Shown here: one piece after another, positions 9,054-19,207 of the stretch
Position numbering within the stretch: the first letter of the stretch is position 1
How the letters are laid out: each line of letters opens with the position of its first letter
NCBI GenBank assembly: GCA_029782365.1
Contig: JAKOUW010000076.1
Coordinates: 124,001 to 188,000, forward strand
Direction: 5' to 3'
Origin: Chloroflexota bacterium
GTDB lineage: Bacteria > Chloroflexota > Anaerolineae > Anaerolineales > UBA4823
DNA length: 64,000 bases
Program-made: the position numbers and the translations under genes
Notes under the pieces: generated by a model
What the model was told of the DNA's origin: nothing
Databases searched by the model: none
Seen by the model: the letters and a program-made list of their open reading frames with translations, nothing else

Positions 9054-11138
9054 TTAACCTATTGTCACCAAGATATTCAAGAATTTGTCTACAACCCCGA
9101 TGTCCCCTTTTTCAAGTAAAATCGTTGTATCCTTCCGTAGAATTAAGGCCGGCCCCGAGATTTTACTGCCAGGTTCAAAGACATCCCAATCGTAACAGGG
9201 GATCATGTGTGGTCTGGGCGTGTTATCCTGCGCCCGAAAGTACACTTCCCTTAACTGAAAGGGCGAAGGTGAGACATTACTCTCGACATCGGTAGATCGA
9301 TCCGGGAGCAAAAGTCCGGGCTCGGGTCCACTGATGCGAATGCGCAAGTTGACAATTTCAACCTTCGTGGCAGAATTTGCATAACCATAGGAAGCCTGAT
9401 GTTGTTGGTGAAAAGATGCCAGGAAATCATCGAGCAAGCCCAGCCAGGGGATTTCCAATTCATAGGATTGACCTGTATAGCGCATATCCAACGAATATTG
9501 GACATTTTGATCTGCAATCGAAATACCTTCTGCCAGCATCTCCTCTCGAGCGCGCGCCAACAAGGGCGAGAATACCCTTTTGATTTCTTCGTTTGTAGTT
9601 GAATCGGGTAGCATGACAGTTAAAGAAAAATCCTTGATAGTTTTGGCTGCCAGCATGCCGAGCGCTGATAGCACCGACGCATGAGGAGGAAAAAGCACTC
9701 GTGGAATCCCCAGGCCCCTGGCGAGGGCCGAGGCGTGTAAGCCACCTGCCCCTCCAAAAGAGAGCAGGGTAAAGTCTCGCGGGTCGTGGCCGCGCTCTAC
9801 CGAAATTACACGCAGCGCTCGTTCCATATGGGCGTTGGCAATTTCTACAATTCCCAACGCGGTTTGATATATATCGAGGCCAAGCTCATTTCCCAATGAT
9901 TGCACCGCTTGCTCTGCCCTCCGGCGGTGAAGCGGTAAACTGCCGCCAAGCAAAGCATCCGAGCCTAGACGCCCCAGGAGGTAGTTCGCATCGGTGACTG
10001 TGGCGTAGGCGGGCCTGGCTGGTTTTTCATCTGGCGATCTGTAACAGGCCGGTCCGGGATCTGCCCCTGCGCTTTCTGGTCCAACTTTCATCGCGCCACC
10101 AATATCCGCAGAGGCGATTGAACCGCCGCCTGCGCCAATGGTGTGAATATCCAGTATCGGGATTCGGATTGGTAAACCGCTGATGGTCGACTCACTTGTC
10201 AAGCTCAGAGATCCATCAACCAGGGCTACATCTGTGGATGTGCCACCCATATCGAAGGTGATCAGCTTCACACGAGTCGGCTCTGAGCCTAGCCCAAGAT
10301 TTTCCGCAAGGCTTCCGATAAATCTAGCGCCCACCACACCGCCTGCCGGTCCGCTTAAGATACAGCGAATACCATTGCGGCGGGCTTCTTGAATTGTAAT
10401 GACGCCCCCGTTCGACTGCATGACGCGAAGTTTTACGCCAGAATTACCAGCGTAAACCGTAAGAGATTCTTCCAGGCTTCCTAAGTATTGTTGCATTACC
10501 GGTGATACATATGCGTTAACCACGGTTGTGCTCAACCGCTCATATTCGCGGTATTCCGGTAAGATTTCATGTGAAACAGAGACAAACAACCCCATCTGAC
10601 GCAAGGCAGTCGCAATGATCAGTTCGTGACCGGGATAAAGAAAAGAGAATAATAAGCAAACGGCTGCTGATTCTACTTTTGAATCAAGCACTTTTTTTAC
10701 GAGCCTGGTCACATCCTCAGGGTGCAATGCCTGGATAACTTTCCCCTCCGCCGAAATGCGTTCATTTACTTCCAAGCGTAAATCCGCAGGTACGAGAGGT
10801 GGAGGGATGACAACCTGCAGGTTATACAACTCAGGCCTGTTCTGACGGCCAATTTGGATAATATCTTTAAAACCAGCGGTCGTCACCAAAGCCACCCGAG
10901 CCCCTTTGCGTTCGAGCAAGGCATTGGTGGCAACTGTGGAGCCATGCATAATTTCCAGGTATGTATCTTTTGGCGGTGGAAGCAAGCCAGCCTTCAAGAG
11001 CCCTTGGATGACTGCATCAGCGGGGTTTGTCGGAGTTGAGAGCAATTTGAATGTAGTGAGTAATTGGGTATCTGTATCATGAACAGTAAAATCGGTGAAT
11101 GTCCCCCCGATGTCTATTCCAATGCGGATGGTTCTCAT
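9054..11138 (-). CDS. hyuA: Hydantoinase A / N-methylhydantoinase A family protein
   Basis: RIGIDIGGTFTDFTVHD, HGSTVATNALLERKGARVALVTTAGFKDIIQIGRQNRPELYNL, FDMGGTSTDVALVDG. Confidence 0.93.
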   Translation of the reverse strand: MRTIRIGIDIGGTFTDFTVHDTDTQLLTTFKLLSTPTNPADAVIQGLLKAGLLPPPKDTYLEIMHGSTVATNALLERKGARVALVTTAGFKDIIQIGRQNRPELYNLQVVIPPPLVPADLRLEVNERISAEGKVIQALHPEDVTRLVKKVLDSKVESAAVCLLFSFLYPGHELIIATALRQMGLFVSVSHEILPEYREYERLSTTVVNAYVSPVMQQYLGSLEESLTVYAGNSGVKLRVMQSNGGVITIQEARRNGIRCILSGPAGGVVGARFIGSLAENLGLGSEPTRVKLITFDMGGTSTDVALVDGSLSLTSESTISGLPIRIPILDIHTIGAGGGSIASADIGGAMKVGPESAGADPGPACYRSPDEKPARPAYATVTDANYLLGRLGSDALLGGSLPLHRRRAEQAVQSLGNELGLDIYQTALGIVEIANAHMERALRVISVERGHDPRDFTLLSFGGAGGLHASALARGLGIPRVLFPPHASVLSALGMLAAKTIKDFSLTVMLPDSTTNEEIKRVFSPLLARAREEMLAEGISIADQNVQYSLDMRYTGQSYELEIPWLGLLDDFLASFHQQHQASYGYANSATKVEIVNLRIRISGPEPGLLLPDRSTDVESNVSPSPFQLREVYFRAQDNTPRPHMIPCYDWDVFEPGSKISGPALILRKDTTILLEKGDIGVVDKFLNILVTIG

Positions 11139-11156
11139 AAGTGTATTTTACCTGGC

Positions 11157-13259
11157 TTAAGGATTGTTTTTCAGAGCAAGACGGACTATGCCCGCATGTT
11201 TTTCCAGCCGCTGGCGCGCTTCCTGCGGCGAGATATCTGCCAAGCTGGAAACAATGGCAGTCTTCACTTCATTATCACAAGTTTTGAGAATCTGTTCTGC
11301 CTTTTGTTCCTCTACTTTCACTGCCTCAGCGATGATGCGCGCCGCTCGCCGGCGCAATTTGGTGTTCGTCATTTGCAAATCGACCATCAAATTGCTAAAG
11401 GTTTTGCCTAAACGGATCATCACGCCGGTAGACAGCATGTTTAAGACGAGTTTTTGCGCACTTCCAGCTTTCATCCTGGTGGAACCAGCAATAACTTCTG
11501 GTCCTACCAAAGGATGGATGTGAATATCGGCAAATTCCTCGATTTGAGAAGGGTGGACACAAGCCAGGCTGACCGTCAAAGCACCCAGTACACGTGCCCT
11601 GGCAAGCCCAGCCTGAACGTAAGGGGTAGCGCCGCTGGCAGCCATGCCAACAAGGCAATCCAGGTCACATAAACCAATGAATTTCAAATCACGAACTGCA
11701 CCTTCCCGATCATCTTCAGCGCCTTCCACGCTTTGCATCAGGGCATTTTCTCCGCCAGCAATCAAGCCAACCACCATGCCTGGAGGCACGTTGAACGAGG
11801 GTGGGCATTCTGAGGCATCCAGAACGCCTAATCTTCCCGACGTGCCTGCGCCCATGTAAACTAACCTTCCACCGGCGCGCAGCCGATCCGCAATGGCATC
11901 GATAGCTTCTGCAATCGCTGGCAGTTCTTGTTGGACGGCAACAGCGATTAATTGATCCTCTTGATTGATAAGTTTGACCATTGTAAGGGTATCCAGAGTA
12001 TCAATATCAACGGTGCGAGGGTTGCGAGCTTCTGTGATTGGAGCATCGGTGCGCAAGGCGTTGACAGGTAAGGCGGCATTTACCGAGAAAATCGGAAGGC
12101 AATCTTTCTCACCTGGGGTTAGATCTCCGAGGATGACACGCCGCCCAGCTCCAGTAGCGGCAGGCAAGTTACCCGGTCTGTTATGAAAACTTTCATAAGC
12201 TAATACTGCGAAGGCGGCGGCTTCTTTTGCGAAGGGAGGCAAGCCAACTTCATCGGAGAGGAGGATCTGGCATTTGTCGCCTATTCCACGGGTCAAATGT
12301 CCCATCAAAGTGGCATTGTATGCACCGCCACCGCTGATAATCACTTCATCAGGAAATGCGGGCAAGAAGTTGAGATAGGCTGCCAGGATTGACTGAGCGG
12401 TTAATGCGGTCAGCGTGGCGATAACATCTTCTGCCGAAAGAGCAAAGTCCGCACCAGCCTGCCAGATTTCGGAGGCGTGTTGAGCGCCAAACTTTTCGCG
12501 CCCGGTCGTTTTTGGGGGTGGAAGCTGGAAATATGGATTGCTTAGCAAATAGGCCAGAAGCTGTTGGTGGATCTTACCGGACGCGGCGAACTGCCCACAA
12601 TCATCAAACGCCATGCGTCCCTGAGTGGCTCGCCGCACTGCATCATCAATTAGCATATTGCCTGGGCCGGTGTCAAAGGCAATCACACCATCCGTGACAT
12701 CCTGGCTTGAATGGTGTAGGGCAGGTAAGTAGGTCAGGTTGGCAATCCCACCAATGTTTTGAGCGACGCGTGTTTTTTGTGGGTGGCGCAACAACACTGC
12801 GTCAACGTAGGCGGTGAGGGGCGCCCCCTGCCCGCCGGCCGCCATATCGCGGGCTCGGAAATTGCTGAACACCGGCAGGCCGGTGCGTTCAGCGATCACG
12901 GCTGGTTCACCGATTTGAAGCGTGGATAGGTTTTTCTTATCTGGATGATGCCAGATTGTTTGGCCATGACTGCCAATCAAATCGACCTGGTGAAGTTGGA
13001 AGCCGGCAGCCTCTATCGCGGTGATTCCAGCCTGGGCAAAAGCTTCGCCAAGTTCAAAGTTCAACTGACAAATCGTTTCAGAACTGCTGCTTGGCTGACG
13101 AGATGCAGCTAAAATTTTTTCCTGGAATTCGGAGGTGTAAGAAGTGTGCAGGTGGTTGAGCAATTCCCAATGTAGCGATGGCGGTGCGCCATCCAGACGC
13201 ATAACCGCTGCATCGATGCCATCTGCTGATGTTCCGGACATGAGACCGACTACAATCAT
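11157..13259 (-). CDS. anmK-murQ: Fused anhydro-N-acetylmuramic acid kinase (N-term) and N-acetylmuramic acid 6-phosphate etherase (C-term)
   Basis: N-term MIVVGLMSGTSADGIDAAVMRLDG...DTGPGNMLIDDAVRR...ATGAGRRVILGDL (AnmK); C-term TEARNPRTVDIDTL...GGRLVYMGAGTSGRLGVLDASECPPSF...VEGAEDD (MurQ) in one 700-aa frame. Confidence 0.94.
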   Translation of the reverse strand: MIVVGLMSGTSADGIDAAVMRLDGAPPSLHWELLNHLHTSYTSEFQEKILAASRQPSSSSETICQLNFELGEAFAQAGITAIEAAGFQLHQVDLIGSHGQTIWHHPDKKNLSTLQIGEPAVIAERTGLPVFSNFRARDMAAGGQGAPLTAYVDAVLLRHPQKTRVAQNIGGIANLTYLPALHHSSQDVTDGVIAFDTGPGNMLIDDAVRRATQGRMAFDDCGQFAASGKIHQQLLAYLLSNPYFQLPPPKTTGREKFGAQHASEIWQAGADFALSAEDVIATLTALTAQSILAAYLNFLPAFPDEVIISGGGAYNATLMGHLTRGIGDKCQILLSDEVGLPPFAKEAAAFAVLAYESFHNRPGNLPAATGAGRRVILGDLTPGEKDCLPIFSVNAALPVNALRTDAPITEARNPRTVDIDTLDTLTMVKLINQEDQLIAVAVQQELPAIAEAIDAIADRLRAGGRLVYMGAGTSGRLGVLDASECPPSFNVPPGMVVGLIAGGENALMQSVEGAEDDREGAVRDLKFIGLCDLDCLVGMAASGATPYVQAGLARARVLGALTVSLACVHPSQIEEFADIHIHPLVGPEVIAGSTRMKAGSAQKLVLNMLSTGVMIRLGKTFSNLMVDLQMTNTKLRRRAARIIAEAVKVEEQKAEQILKTCDNEVKTAIVSSLADISPQEARQRLEKHAGIVRLALKNNP

Positions 13260-13277
13260 CTCTGCGCCTCGCTCAAT

Positions 13278-14414
13278 TCAGACCGAATCGACTGTGCTGA
13301 CTATCGCCGAATGAATTTTCACGCGCAGGCTGGCAATGTTGCGCGCCGTGCGGCCGTAATAAATATCATTGGTAAACAAGGTGACAACCAGCTCTCGTTC
13401 TGGATCCATCCACAAGGATGTCCCTGTGAAACCGGTGTGACCAAAAGCATTTTGGCTGAACGGATTGCCGCTGGCTTCCGGATCAGGGCTCCACAGTGAA
13501 AACCCCAATCCGCGGCGAGTACCATTGAATTCCGACTGCAATTTTCTCATTTCCTGAATCGTATCCATGCGTAATAAAGCCGGTCTGCCGAAAAAGGATT
13601 GCCCAAAAACGGCTGTATCATTTGCCGTGGAGAAAATACCTGCGTGCGCAGAAACACCTTCCAATCGCCAGGCGTTTTCATCGTGAACTTCTGCGAGCAG
13701 GCGTCGTTTTCGCCACTGGCAGTATTCTGTAGGTGCACACTGTGCAATGTCGGCACCAGTTCTCTGGTCCAATGGAATATATCCGGTGTTTTGTAGACTT
13801 AAGGGCTCAAGAACAAAGGTTCGAATCGATGTATCCAGGCTCTGGTGGGTGATCCTTTCAATCGCCATGCCTAATATGACCAGCCCGATATCGCTGTATA
13901 GAACCTGGGTGTGCGGCGCGTAGGAGAAGAATGTGGAAACGGCCATTTGCCTGGCAGACTGAGCCGTTGGTTGTAAATACAAAGGCCTCCAGGCGGGCAA
14001 TCCTGAGCGGTGACACAACAAATCGCGAAAGGTTATACTGCTGGGATCCACTTGTGAAGGATTGTCTTTTGAAACGACAACCACAGCACCTGGCTTCAAA
14101 GGGTCTTCATACGGCAATATAGGCCTCCAACCGTTAAATTCAGGCAAAACTTGCGAGACGGGCTGGTCCAGGCTGGCGAGCCCCGATTCCACCATACGTA
14201 GAAAACAAGCGCTGGCGAAGAGCTTGGTAACAGAAGCGATATCAAAACGAGTGTTTGCCGTCACTGGCTGTGTTTTTTCTGATGGATCCAGCCAACCTGT
14301 TTCATAATGCCAGGCATAATACCCTTTGAAATAGACCGAGACTTGCACTGCCGGAGCAATTGCAGGTACTGCACTCTCCAGGATCGTTTCGGCAATCGAA
14401 AAATCGGGCTTCAT
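13278..14414 (-). CDS. Serine hydrolase of the beta-lactamase/class C PBP fold, AmiE (YbbE)-like
   Basis: SxxK motif in RFDIASVTKLFASACFLRM, FGHTGFTGTSLWMDPE; clustered with nagZ and namZ as in the Bacillus ybb operon. Confidence 0.8.
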   Translation of the reverse strand: MKPDFSIAETILESAVPAIAPAVQVSVYFKGYYAWHYETGWLDPSEKTQPVTANTRFDIASVTKLFASACFLRMVESGLASLDQPVSQVLPEFNGWRPILPYEDPLKPGAVVVVSKDNPSQVDPSSITFRDLLCHRSGLPAWRPLYLQPTAQSARQMAVSTFFSYAPHTQVLYSDIGLVILGMAIERITHQSLDTSIRTFVLEPLSLQNTGYIPLDQRTGADIAQCAPTEYCQWRKRRLLAEVHDENAWRLEGVSAHAGIFSTANDTAVFGQSFFGRPALLRMDTIQEMRKLQSEFNGTRRGLGFSLWSPDPEASGNPFSQNAFGHTGFTGTSLWMDPERELVVTLFTNDIYYGRTARNIASLRVKIHSAIVSTVDSV

Positions 14415-15355
14415 AAGGATTTGAAAAAAGAAATATATTGGTTATAGAGGGTAAAGCCAAATTTGGCATAGAAACCAGTTTTGGTTGTCCAATCGATGAT
14501 ACAGCCTCTCACTCCATTGCCTTGGAGGATTTTTAAAGCCGCGTCAATCATAAATGTCCCATACCCTTTTCCCCGGCTGTTCTGTGCAATGCCTATCATT
14601 CCCAACTGCCCCCATGGACGGGGCAGACGTATGGGAAAATAGCGGTCAATTGGCCGGAGCGAATCTTCATAGGTGGTCGAACAAAATCCTATAATGCCTT
14701 CAGATGACCAAAGTGCAATCAAATCTGTGCTGGATCCCCCATCTCTTAGGAATTCCCGGATTTCAAAATCCCAGCGACCTGGAAATTCAAGCTCGGAGAA
14801 TTCAAACAAGGCATCTATTTCAGAAGATTGCACCGGGTGGGCGTCCAAAAAAGAGTGTGGCGAAATTGCTTGTGGATAATCCTGCAAATCGCGCGCCATG
14901 TCCCACTCATACGGCTGTTTCGGATTAAACTGAAAACCAGCTTTTTCGAAAAAAGATCTCCCGGCCAATTCAGTGGGAAAACCGGGTGCGAACGGCCGCA
15001 GGCTTCCTCCCAAGCGGCAGAGCGTGCAGCCTTGCTCCTTTAGCCAGGAAATTGCCCATGATAGTAGTGCAGAGCCTACCCCTCTTCTTTGAAAAGCGGG
15101 CAGTACAGCAATGGCATCCAACCAACCGAGTTGGTGGGAATGATCGGGGATGACAGCGCTTGCCAACACAAACCCGGCCAAACTTCCATTGACCACTGCC
15201 CAACGTCCCTCCTGTGAGCAGCCTGTTGTGGGCTGAGTATTGTAAGCCAGGAAACGCGAGGAAACGGAAAAATTCTCGCCGCAGGCGGCGTTCCAGGCAA
15301 GGGCAGCCTGTTCCTGTTCATATGAATTATGAAGACGGAAGAATTGGAGGTTCAC
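14411..15355 (-). CDS. GNAT acetyltransferase, two tandem GNAT-like domains
   Basis: LPAFQRRGVGSALLSWAISWL and IAQNSRGKGYGTFMIDAALKIL acetyl-CoA loops. Confidence 0.8.
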   Translation of the reverse strand: MNLQFFRLHNSYEQEQAALAWNAACGENFSVSSRFLAYNTQPTTGCSQEGRWAVVNGSLAGFVLASAVIPDHSHQLGWLDAIAVLPAFQRRGVGSALLSWAISWLKEQGCTLCRLGGSLRPFAPGFPTELAGRSFFEKAGFQFNPKQPYEWDMARDLQDYPQAISPHSFLDAHPVQSSEIDALFEFSELEFPGRWDFEIREFLRDGGSSTDLIALWSSEGIIGFCSTTYEDSLRPIDRYFPIRLPRPWGQLGMIGIAQNSRGKGYGTFMIDAALKILQGNGVRGCIIDWTTKTGFYAKFGFTLYNQYISFFKSL

Positions 15356-16977
15356 AGCAGGTTGTAAGTCATTCCTGATTTGATTGGAAACAAACCGGGT
15401 AATTCCACTGGAAGATGCCCAGAGGGTGCAACTTTTCCGATTAAGATGGCAGCAAGCGCCTGCATAACTGGTGGATGAGAGCCGTACGTCGCCAACATGG
15501 TAGCTGCGGAGGGAAAACGCATGAGATCATAAGGATCATGCACGGCGATCAGGATCAGGTGGGCTTTAGCCGCGAGTAAGCAATCCACGAGCCTACTTTG
15601 GATCGGATTGCTGGTCTGGTTGGCAATTCCGAGAATGACCGGCTGCCCATTTCCGGAAACCGCAGTAATCTCCGCGATTTCTGAATCAGACGGCTGATCG
15701 GTAATCACTAGCCGTGTTGCTCTGAGAATACCAGCCAAACCCTGGGTTAGGGGCGATTCGATAACGATTGGTTTATCGCTATCTGCCAGGGGTAATAAAC
15801 CTGCCCGGTTACGAAGCAAGGTGATACTTTGTTGCGCAACCTGGAGCGCGATAGCCTGGTGTGGAGGACTAGCGCACAATTGCCTTGCCTGGTCGACGTT
15901 GACAGGATTTGGATGAATCAGGTTGAAATGTGCCTTAAGAGTCAAGATGCGGAGGACAGCTTCGTTCAGGCGGGCAATTTGCAGCAGTCCATCCCGCAAA
16001 GCGTTTCGTATTGACTGGAATGCAGTCTTATGAAGGTCATGGTCTCGATTTAATAAAAGAATATCCGCTCCAGCAGCCAAAGCAGCGGGTGCGGCACGCT
16101 CAACAGGCCACCCTGTGGAGGACATAGCGCCCATCTCCAGAGAGTCGGTGGCAATCGCGCCTTGGAATTTCATCTCCTGGCGAATTAATCCTGTCAGAAT
16201 TGCTGGCGACACAGTGGCAGGTAAGACTGAATTCGGATCTAATGCAGGAAAAATGATATGCGCTGACATGATTCCTGCGACACCAGCTTGAATGGCGGCC
16301 TTGAAGGGAGCCAGTTCCACCTGCGCCAATCTCCGGCGATCATGTGCAATGACCGGCATGCCAAGATGCGTGTCGATGGTGGTATCTCCATGACCGGGGA
16401 AATGCTTGCCAAAGGCAGCGATGCCTTGGTTCTGTAAACCTTCCAGAAATGCAACTCCAAAGCGAGCAACAACCATTGGGTCAGAGCCAAACGACCGTGC
16501 GCCGATTATCGGATTGAACGGGTTATTATTGACATCCAAAACCGGTGCATAGTTAGCATTGATCCCGACCGCCCGCATTTCTTTTGCCATGATGGCAGCA
16601 ACCAACCGGGCATTCTCTGGATCGCCGGTGGCGCTGATTGCCATTGCAGAAGGAAATTGAGTGAAACCCTTTTCAGTAGTCAAGCGGGCAACAGGTCCGC
16701 CTTCCTGGTCTACGGCGACCAGTAAACCTGGGTTTCCGGCAGCGCTGCTCACTCGTTGGAGATGGTTCGTTAACTCAGTTATCTGGGCAGGAGAGACAAC
16801 ATTACGGGCGAAGATGGTTACTCCGCCTATATGGTAATTGGTAACCATTTCGAGAAAATCTGCATCCAGGCTTTTGCCATCGAAACCGATTACCAATACT
16901 TGACCAATTTTCTGTTCCAGAGTCATCCGCGACAGGATTTGATTGCAGACAAGATCAAAATTTGTTGTCATCGTCAA
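15352..16977 (-). CDS. nagZ: Glycoside hydrolase family 3 beta-N-acetylhexosaminidase
   Basis: AVDQEGGPVARLT, FGKHFPGHGDTTIDTHLGMPVI, GAIATDSLEMGAM. Confidence 0.93.
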   Translation of the reverse strand: MTMTTNFDLVCNQILSRMTLEQKIGQVLVIGFDGKSLDADFLEMVTNYHIGGVTIFARNVVSPAQITELTNHLQRVSSAAGNPGLLVAVDQEGGPVARLTTEKGFTQFPSAMAISATGDPENARLVAAIMAKEMRAVGINANYAPVLDVNNNPFNPIIGARSFGSDPMVVARFGVAFLEGLQNQGIAAFGKHFPGHGDTTIDTHLGMPVIAHDRRRLAQVELAPFKAAIQAGVAGIMSAHIIFPALDPNSVLPATVSPAILTGLIRQEMKFQGAIATDSLEMGAMSSTGWPVERAAPAALAAGADILLLNRDHDLHKTAFQSIRNALRDGLLQIARLNEAVLRILTLKAHFNLIHPNPVNVDQARQLCASPPHQAIALQVAQQSITLLRNRAGLLPLADSDKPIVIESPLTQGLAGILRATRLVITDQPSDSEIAEITAVSGNGQPVILGIANQTSNPIQSRLVDCLLAAKAHLILIAVHDPYDLMRFPSAATMLATYGSHPPVMQALAAILIGKVAPSGHLPVELPGLFPIKSGMTYNLL

Positions 16978-16992
16978 GCGAAACGGTAGAGG

Positions 16993-17034
16993 AAAAATTC
17001 CCTGGGAAACAGGCGATTTGTGTTCCCCAGGGAA
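16993..17034 (-). terminator. Intrinsic terminator-like hairpin inside the operon, after the binding-protein gene
   Basis: On minus strand TTCCCTGGGGAACA - CAAATCGCC - TGTTTCCCAGGGAA followed by TTTTT. Confidence 0.75.
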
Positions 17035-17046
17035 GCAAAAGAATAT

Positions 17047-18996
17047 TTATTTGACTAACGCATAACTATCAGCTACAACCGGAATATATTTGTTGTCAGC
17101 CCACATGTACCAAAACAATGGTGGATACATTAATGAGTAAGATGGTGTCCCTACATTTTGCTCCAGACTGTTGGCGCTGAAGTAATTCAGGTCATAATTG
17201 GGTGGTTGAAGATATGGCCAGATGGTATGAAACGACCCATCGCCGGAGGCGGATTTCTTCAATGTCCCATTCAGGAACTGGATGGCAATATAGTTATCTG
17301 CTCCCTGACCGTTTTGGTAAACAGGGTCGGATGGATCTAACCAACCATCAATACGCGTACCATAATTAATGGGATCGGTGGCAATGCGTTCAAACAGTGC
17401 CAGAACAGGAAGTTGTTCATTCACAATGCGGGCCAGCTTGGTGATATAAGGTTTTTGGCTTTGCGGATCGAGACCGCTGGCCGCTGCGGAAAGCAAGGTT
17501 GGAATATACACTGTTTCACCCGCCACCGTTTGGGTGAGCGGAAAACTCATTCCAACCAGGCCATCCGGAGAACCTGGTTTATTGCGCGGTGCAGACAGGT
17601 AGTAGTTGAAGGACGTTTGAGGGTGGGGAGGATTGTAGTAGATAGCCAGGTCCACAAGTATCTGATATTTTCCTTCCTTTTGCCTCGTAGGACGTTCGCT
17701 GGATGGATAACCACGGACTGTGGTTTTGATGCCAAAATTGTTTAATTGCTGGGCAGCATTTTCAGCCGCGCCAAGCCAGTCGGCAAAGTCTGCTGGTACG
17801 GAAAGCTCAAATGATAACTGCGTACCTTTATCATCCTCCCACATTGCATTTGCACCTCTTTTGAAACCAACCGAGGATAACAACTCTGCTGCTTTTTTCC
17901 AATCTTTGTTGTAGGGGACCAGGTTATTGATGGTGTCCTGGTCTAACCAGTTTTGCACACCAGTATCGGTGAAGCCGGCTTCATACTTGATCGCTGTTCC
18001 TGCTGGCCCCATGGCCACCTGGGCATTTTCAGTACGATCAATGATGTATGCGAATGCCATGCGGACTTCTTTTTTGTCTAGTGGAGCATACTTCTGGTTA
18101 AACCAAAGCCCAGGACCTGTGCCGGTCGGGCCGCCTATGACCTTCATATTTGGCATAGCCAGGATTTGTTCGACATCTGAAGGAGTATAGCCGTGGGTGG
18201 AGTAATCGATTTCATTACTTAATACCAGGGGCATCGAGTCGGCAGTTTCACCATAATAAACCAGCACGCGATTTAAACCGATTTTATCGGCATTATATCC
18301 CCCTGGATTTTTGGTTAGCACGAGCTGTGCTTCGGTGACCGAACTTGCATCGAGAACAAACGGTCCATACACAACCACGTTCTGGGGTTTGAACGCATAG
18401 AGGTCATCCAGCACTTTCTTCACCTCATCACTGCCCGGGTCTTTGCCATCTTTACGTAATTGAGCGAATTGATCCATCCACTTGCCATACACAGAGTAAG
18501 GGGCGAATTGATTTGACCGCAGAGCAAGGCGCAATGCACGCGGGGATGGATTGGTCAGCCAGAATTCAACTGTATAGTCATCCTTCGCTATGACATCTTT
18601 CACCAGGCTCCAAATGCTGGCCTGCTGTGCCCAATAAACCTGGTAAGAACCGACCAGGTCTTTTGAAGTAAGATCTGTGCCGTCGCTCCATTTTAGACCT
18701 TGCTTTAAGTGAACAACCAGAATTGTCCTCACCCCGGCTGGTAAGTTTGATTGGGTCGTTATCTCTGTGGCGACAGGCGTTTCGGTAACTTGGGATGGAG
18801 TAGGTTTCGGGGCCTCAGTATGCGTTGGCACTTGAACAGCCAGCGTTGTCGCAGATGGCAAAGGCGGTTCAGTTGGCTTAGGCGCTTCTGTGGTCGTTGC
18901 AGAAGAGCACGCAGCAAGTAGAAGGACGAAGGCAGTTAATAAACTTAGAACTTTCATAAATTTTTCTTTTTTCATTGTTGTTTTTTTCCTATTCAT
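17047..18996 (-). CDS. ABC transporter substrate-binding lipoprotein (SBP family 5, peptide type)
   Basis: Lipobox LLLAACSS, KWSDGTDLTSKDLVGSYQVYW, followed by DppBCDF-type genes. Confidence 0.9.
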   Translation of the reverse strand: MNRKKTTMKKEKFMKVLSLLTAFVLLLAACSSATTTEAPKPTEPPLPSATTLAVQVPTHTEAPKPTPSQVTETPVATEITTQSNLPAGVRTILVVHLKQGLKWSDGTDLTSKDLVGSYQVYWAQQASIWSLVKDVIAKDDYTVEFWLTNPSPRALRLALRSNQFAPYSVYGKWMDQFAQLRKDGKDPGSDEVKKVLDDLYAFKPQNVVVYGPFVLDASSVTEAQLVLTKNPGGYNADKIGLNRVLVYYGETADSMPLVLSNEIDYSTHGYTPSDVEQILAMPNMKVIGGPTGTGPGLWFNQKYAPLDKKEVRMAFAYIIDRTENAQVAMGPAGTAIKYEAGFTDTGVQNWLDQDTINNLVPYNKDWKKAAELLSSVGFKRGANAMWEDDKGTQLSFELSVPADFADWLGAAENAAQQLNNFGIKTTVRGYPSSERPTRQKEGKYQILVDLAIYYNPPHPQTSFNYYLSAPRNKPGSPDGLVGMSFPLTQTVAGETVYIPTLLSAAASGLDPQSQKPYITKLARIVNEQLPVLALFERIATDPINYGTRIDGWLDPSDPVYQNGQGADNYIAIQFLNGTLKKSASGDGSFHTIWPYLQPPNYDLNYFSANSLEQNVGTPSYSLMYPPLFWYMWADNKYIPVVADSYALVK

Positions 18997-19006
18997 TTAC
19001 TAAAAT

Positions 19007-19207
19007 TTATCGATTTGAAAACCGGACAATTATCACAATAATCAGCAAGATAGTCAATCCTATTCCCAGAGAGAAAACACTGATGATGAATTCGGCAGAA
19101 TCTCTGGTTTGAAAAGGCAGAAGAATCGCAGCAAGCATCGTGATCATAAAACCAATGCGAAACCAGAAACGAGAGAATTCAGGAGCCAATGGAACCCGCT
19201 TTGGCAA
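19007..19207 (-). CDS. Small membrane protein (66 aa)
   Basis: Two hydrophobic segments; overlaps the end of the upstream ATPase gene by 29 nt, in operon context. Confidence 0.5.
   Translation of the reverse strand: MPKRVPLAPEFSRFWFRIGFMITMLAAILLPFQTRDSAEFIISVFSLGIGLTILLIIVIIVRFSNR

Noticed and set aside
17938-17948. TGGTCTAACCA, similar to the DasR/NagR site
   Set aside because: Lies inside the binding-protein coding sequence (NWLDQ) and is one base shorter than the palindrome; probably chance.
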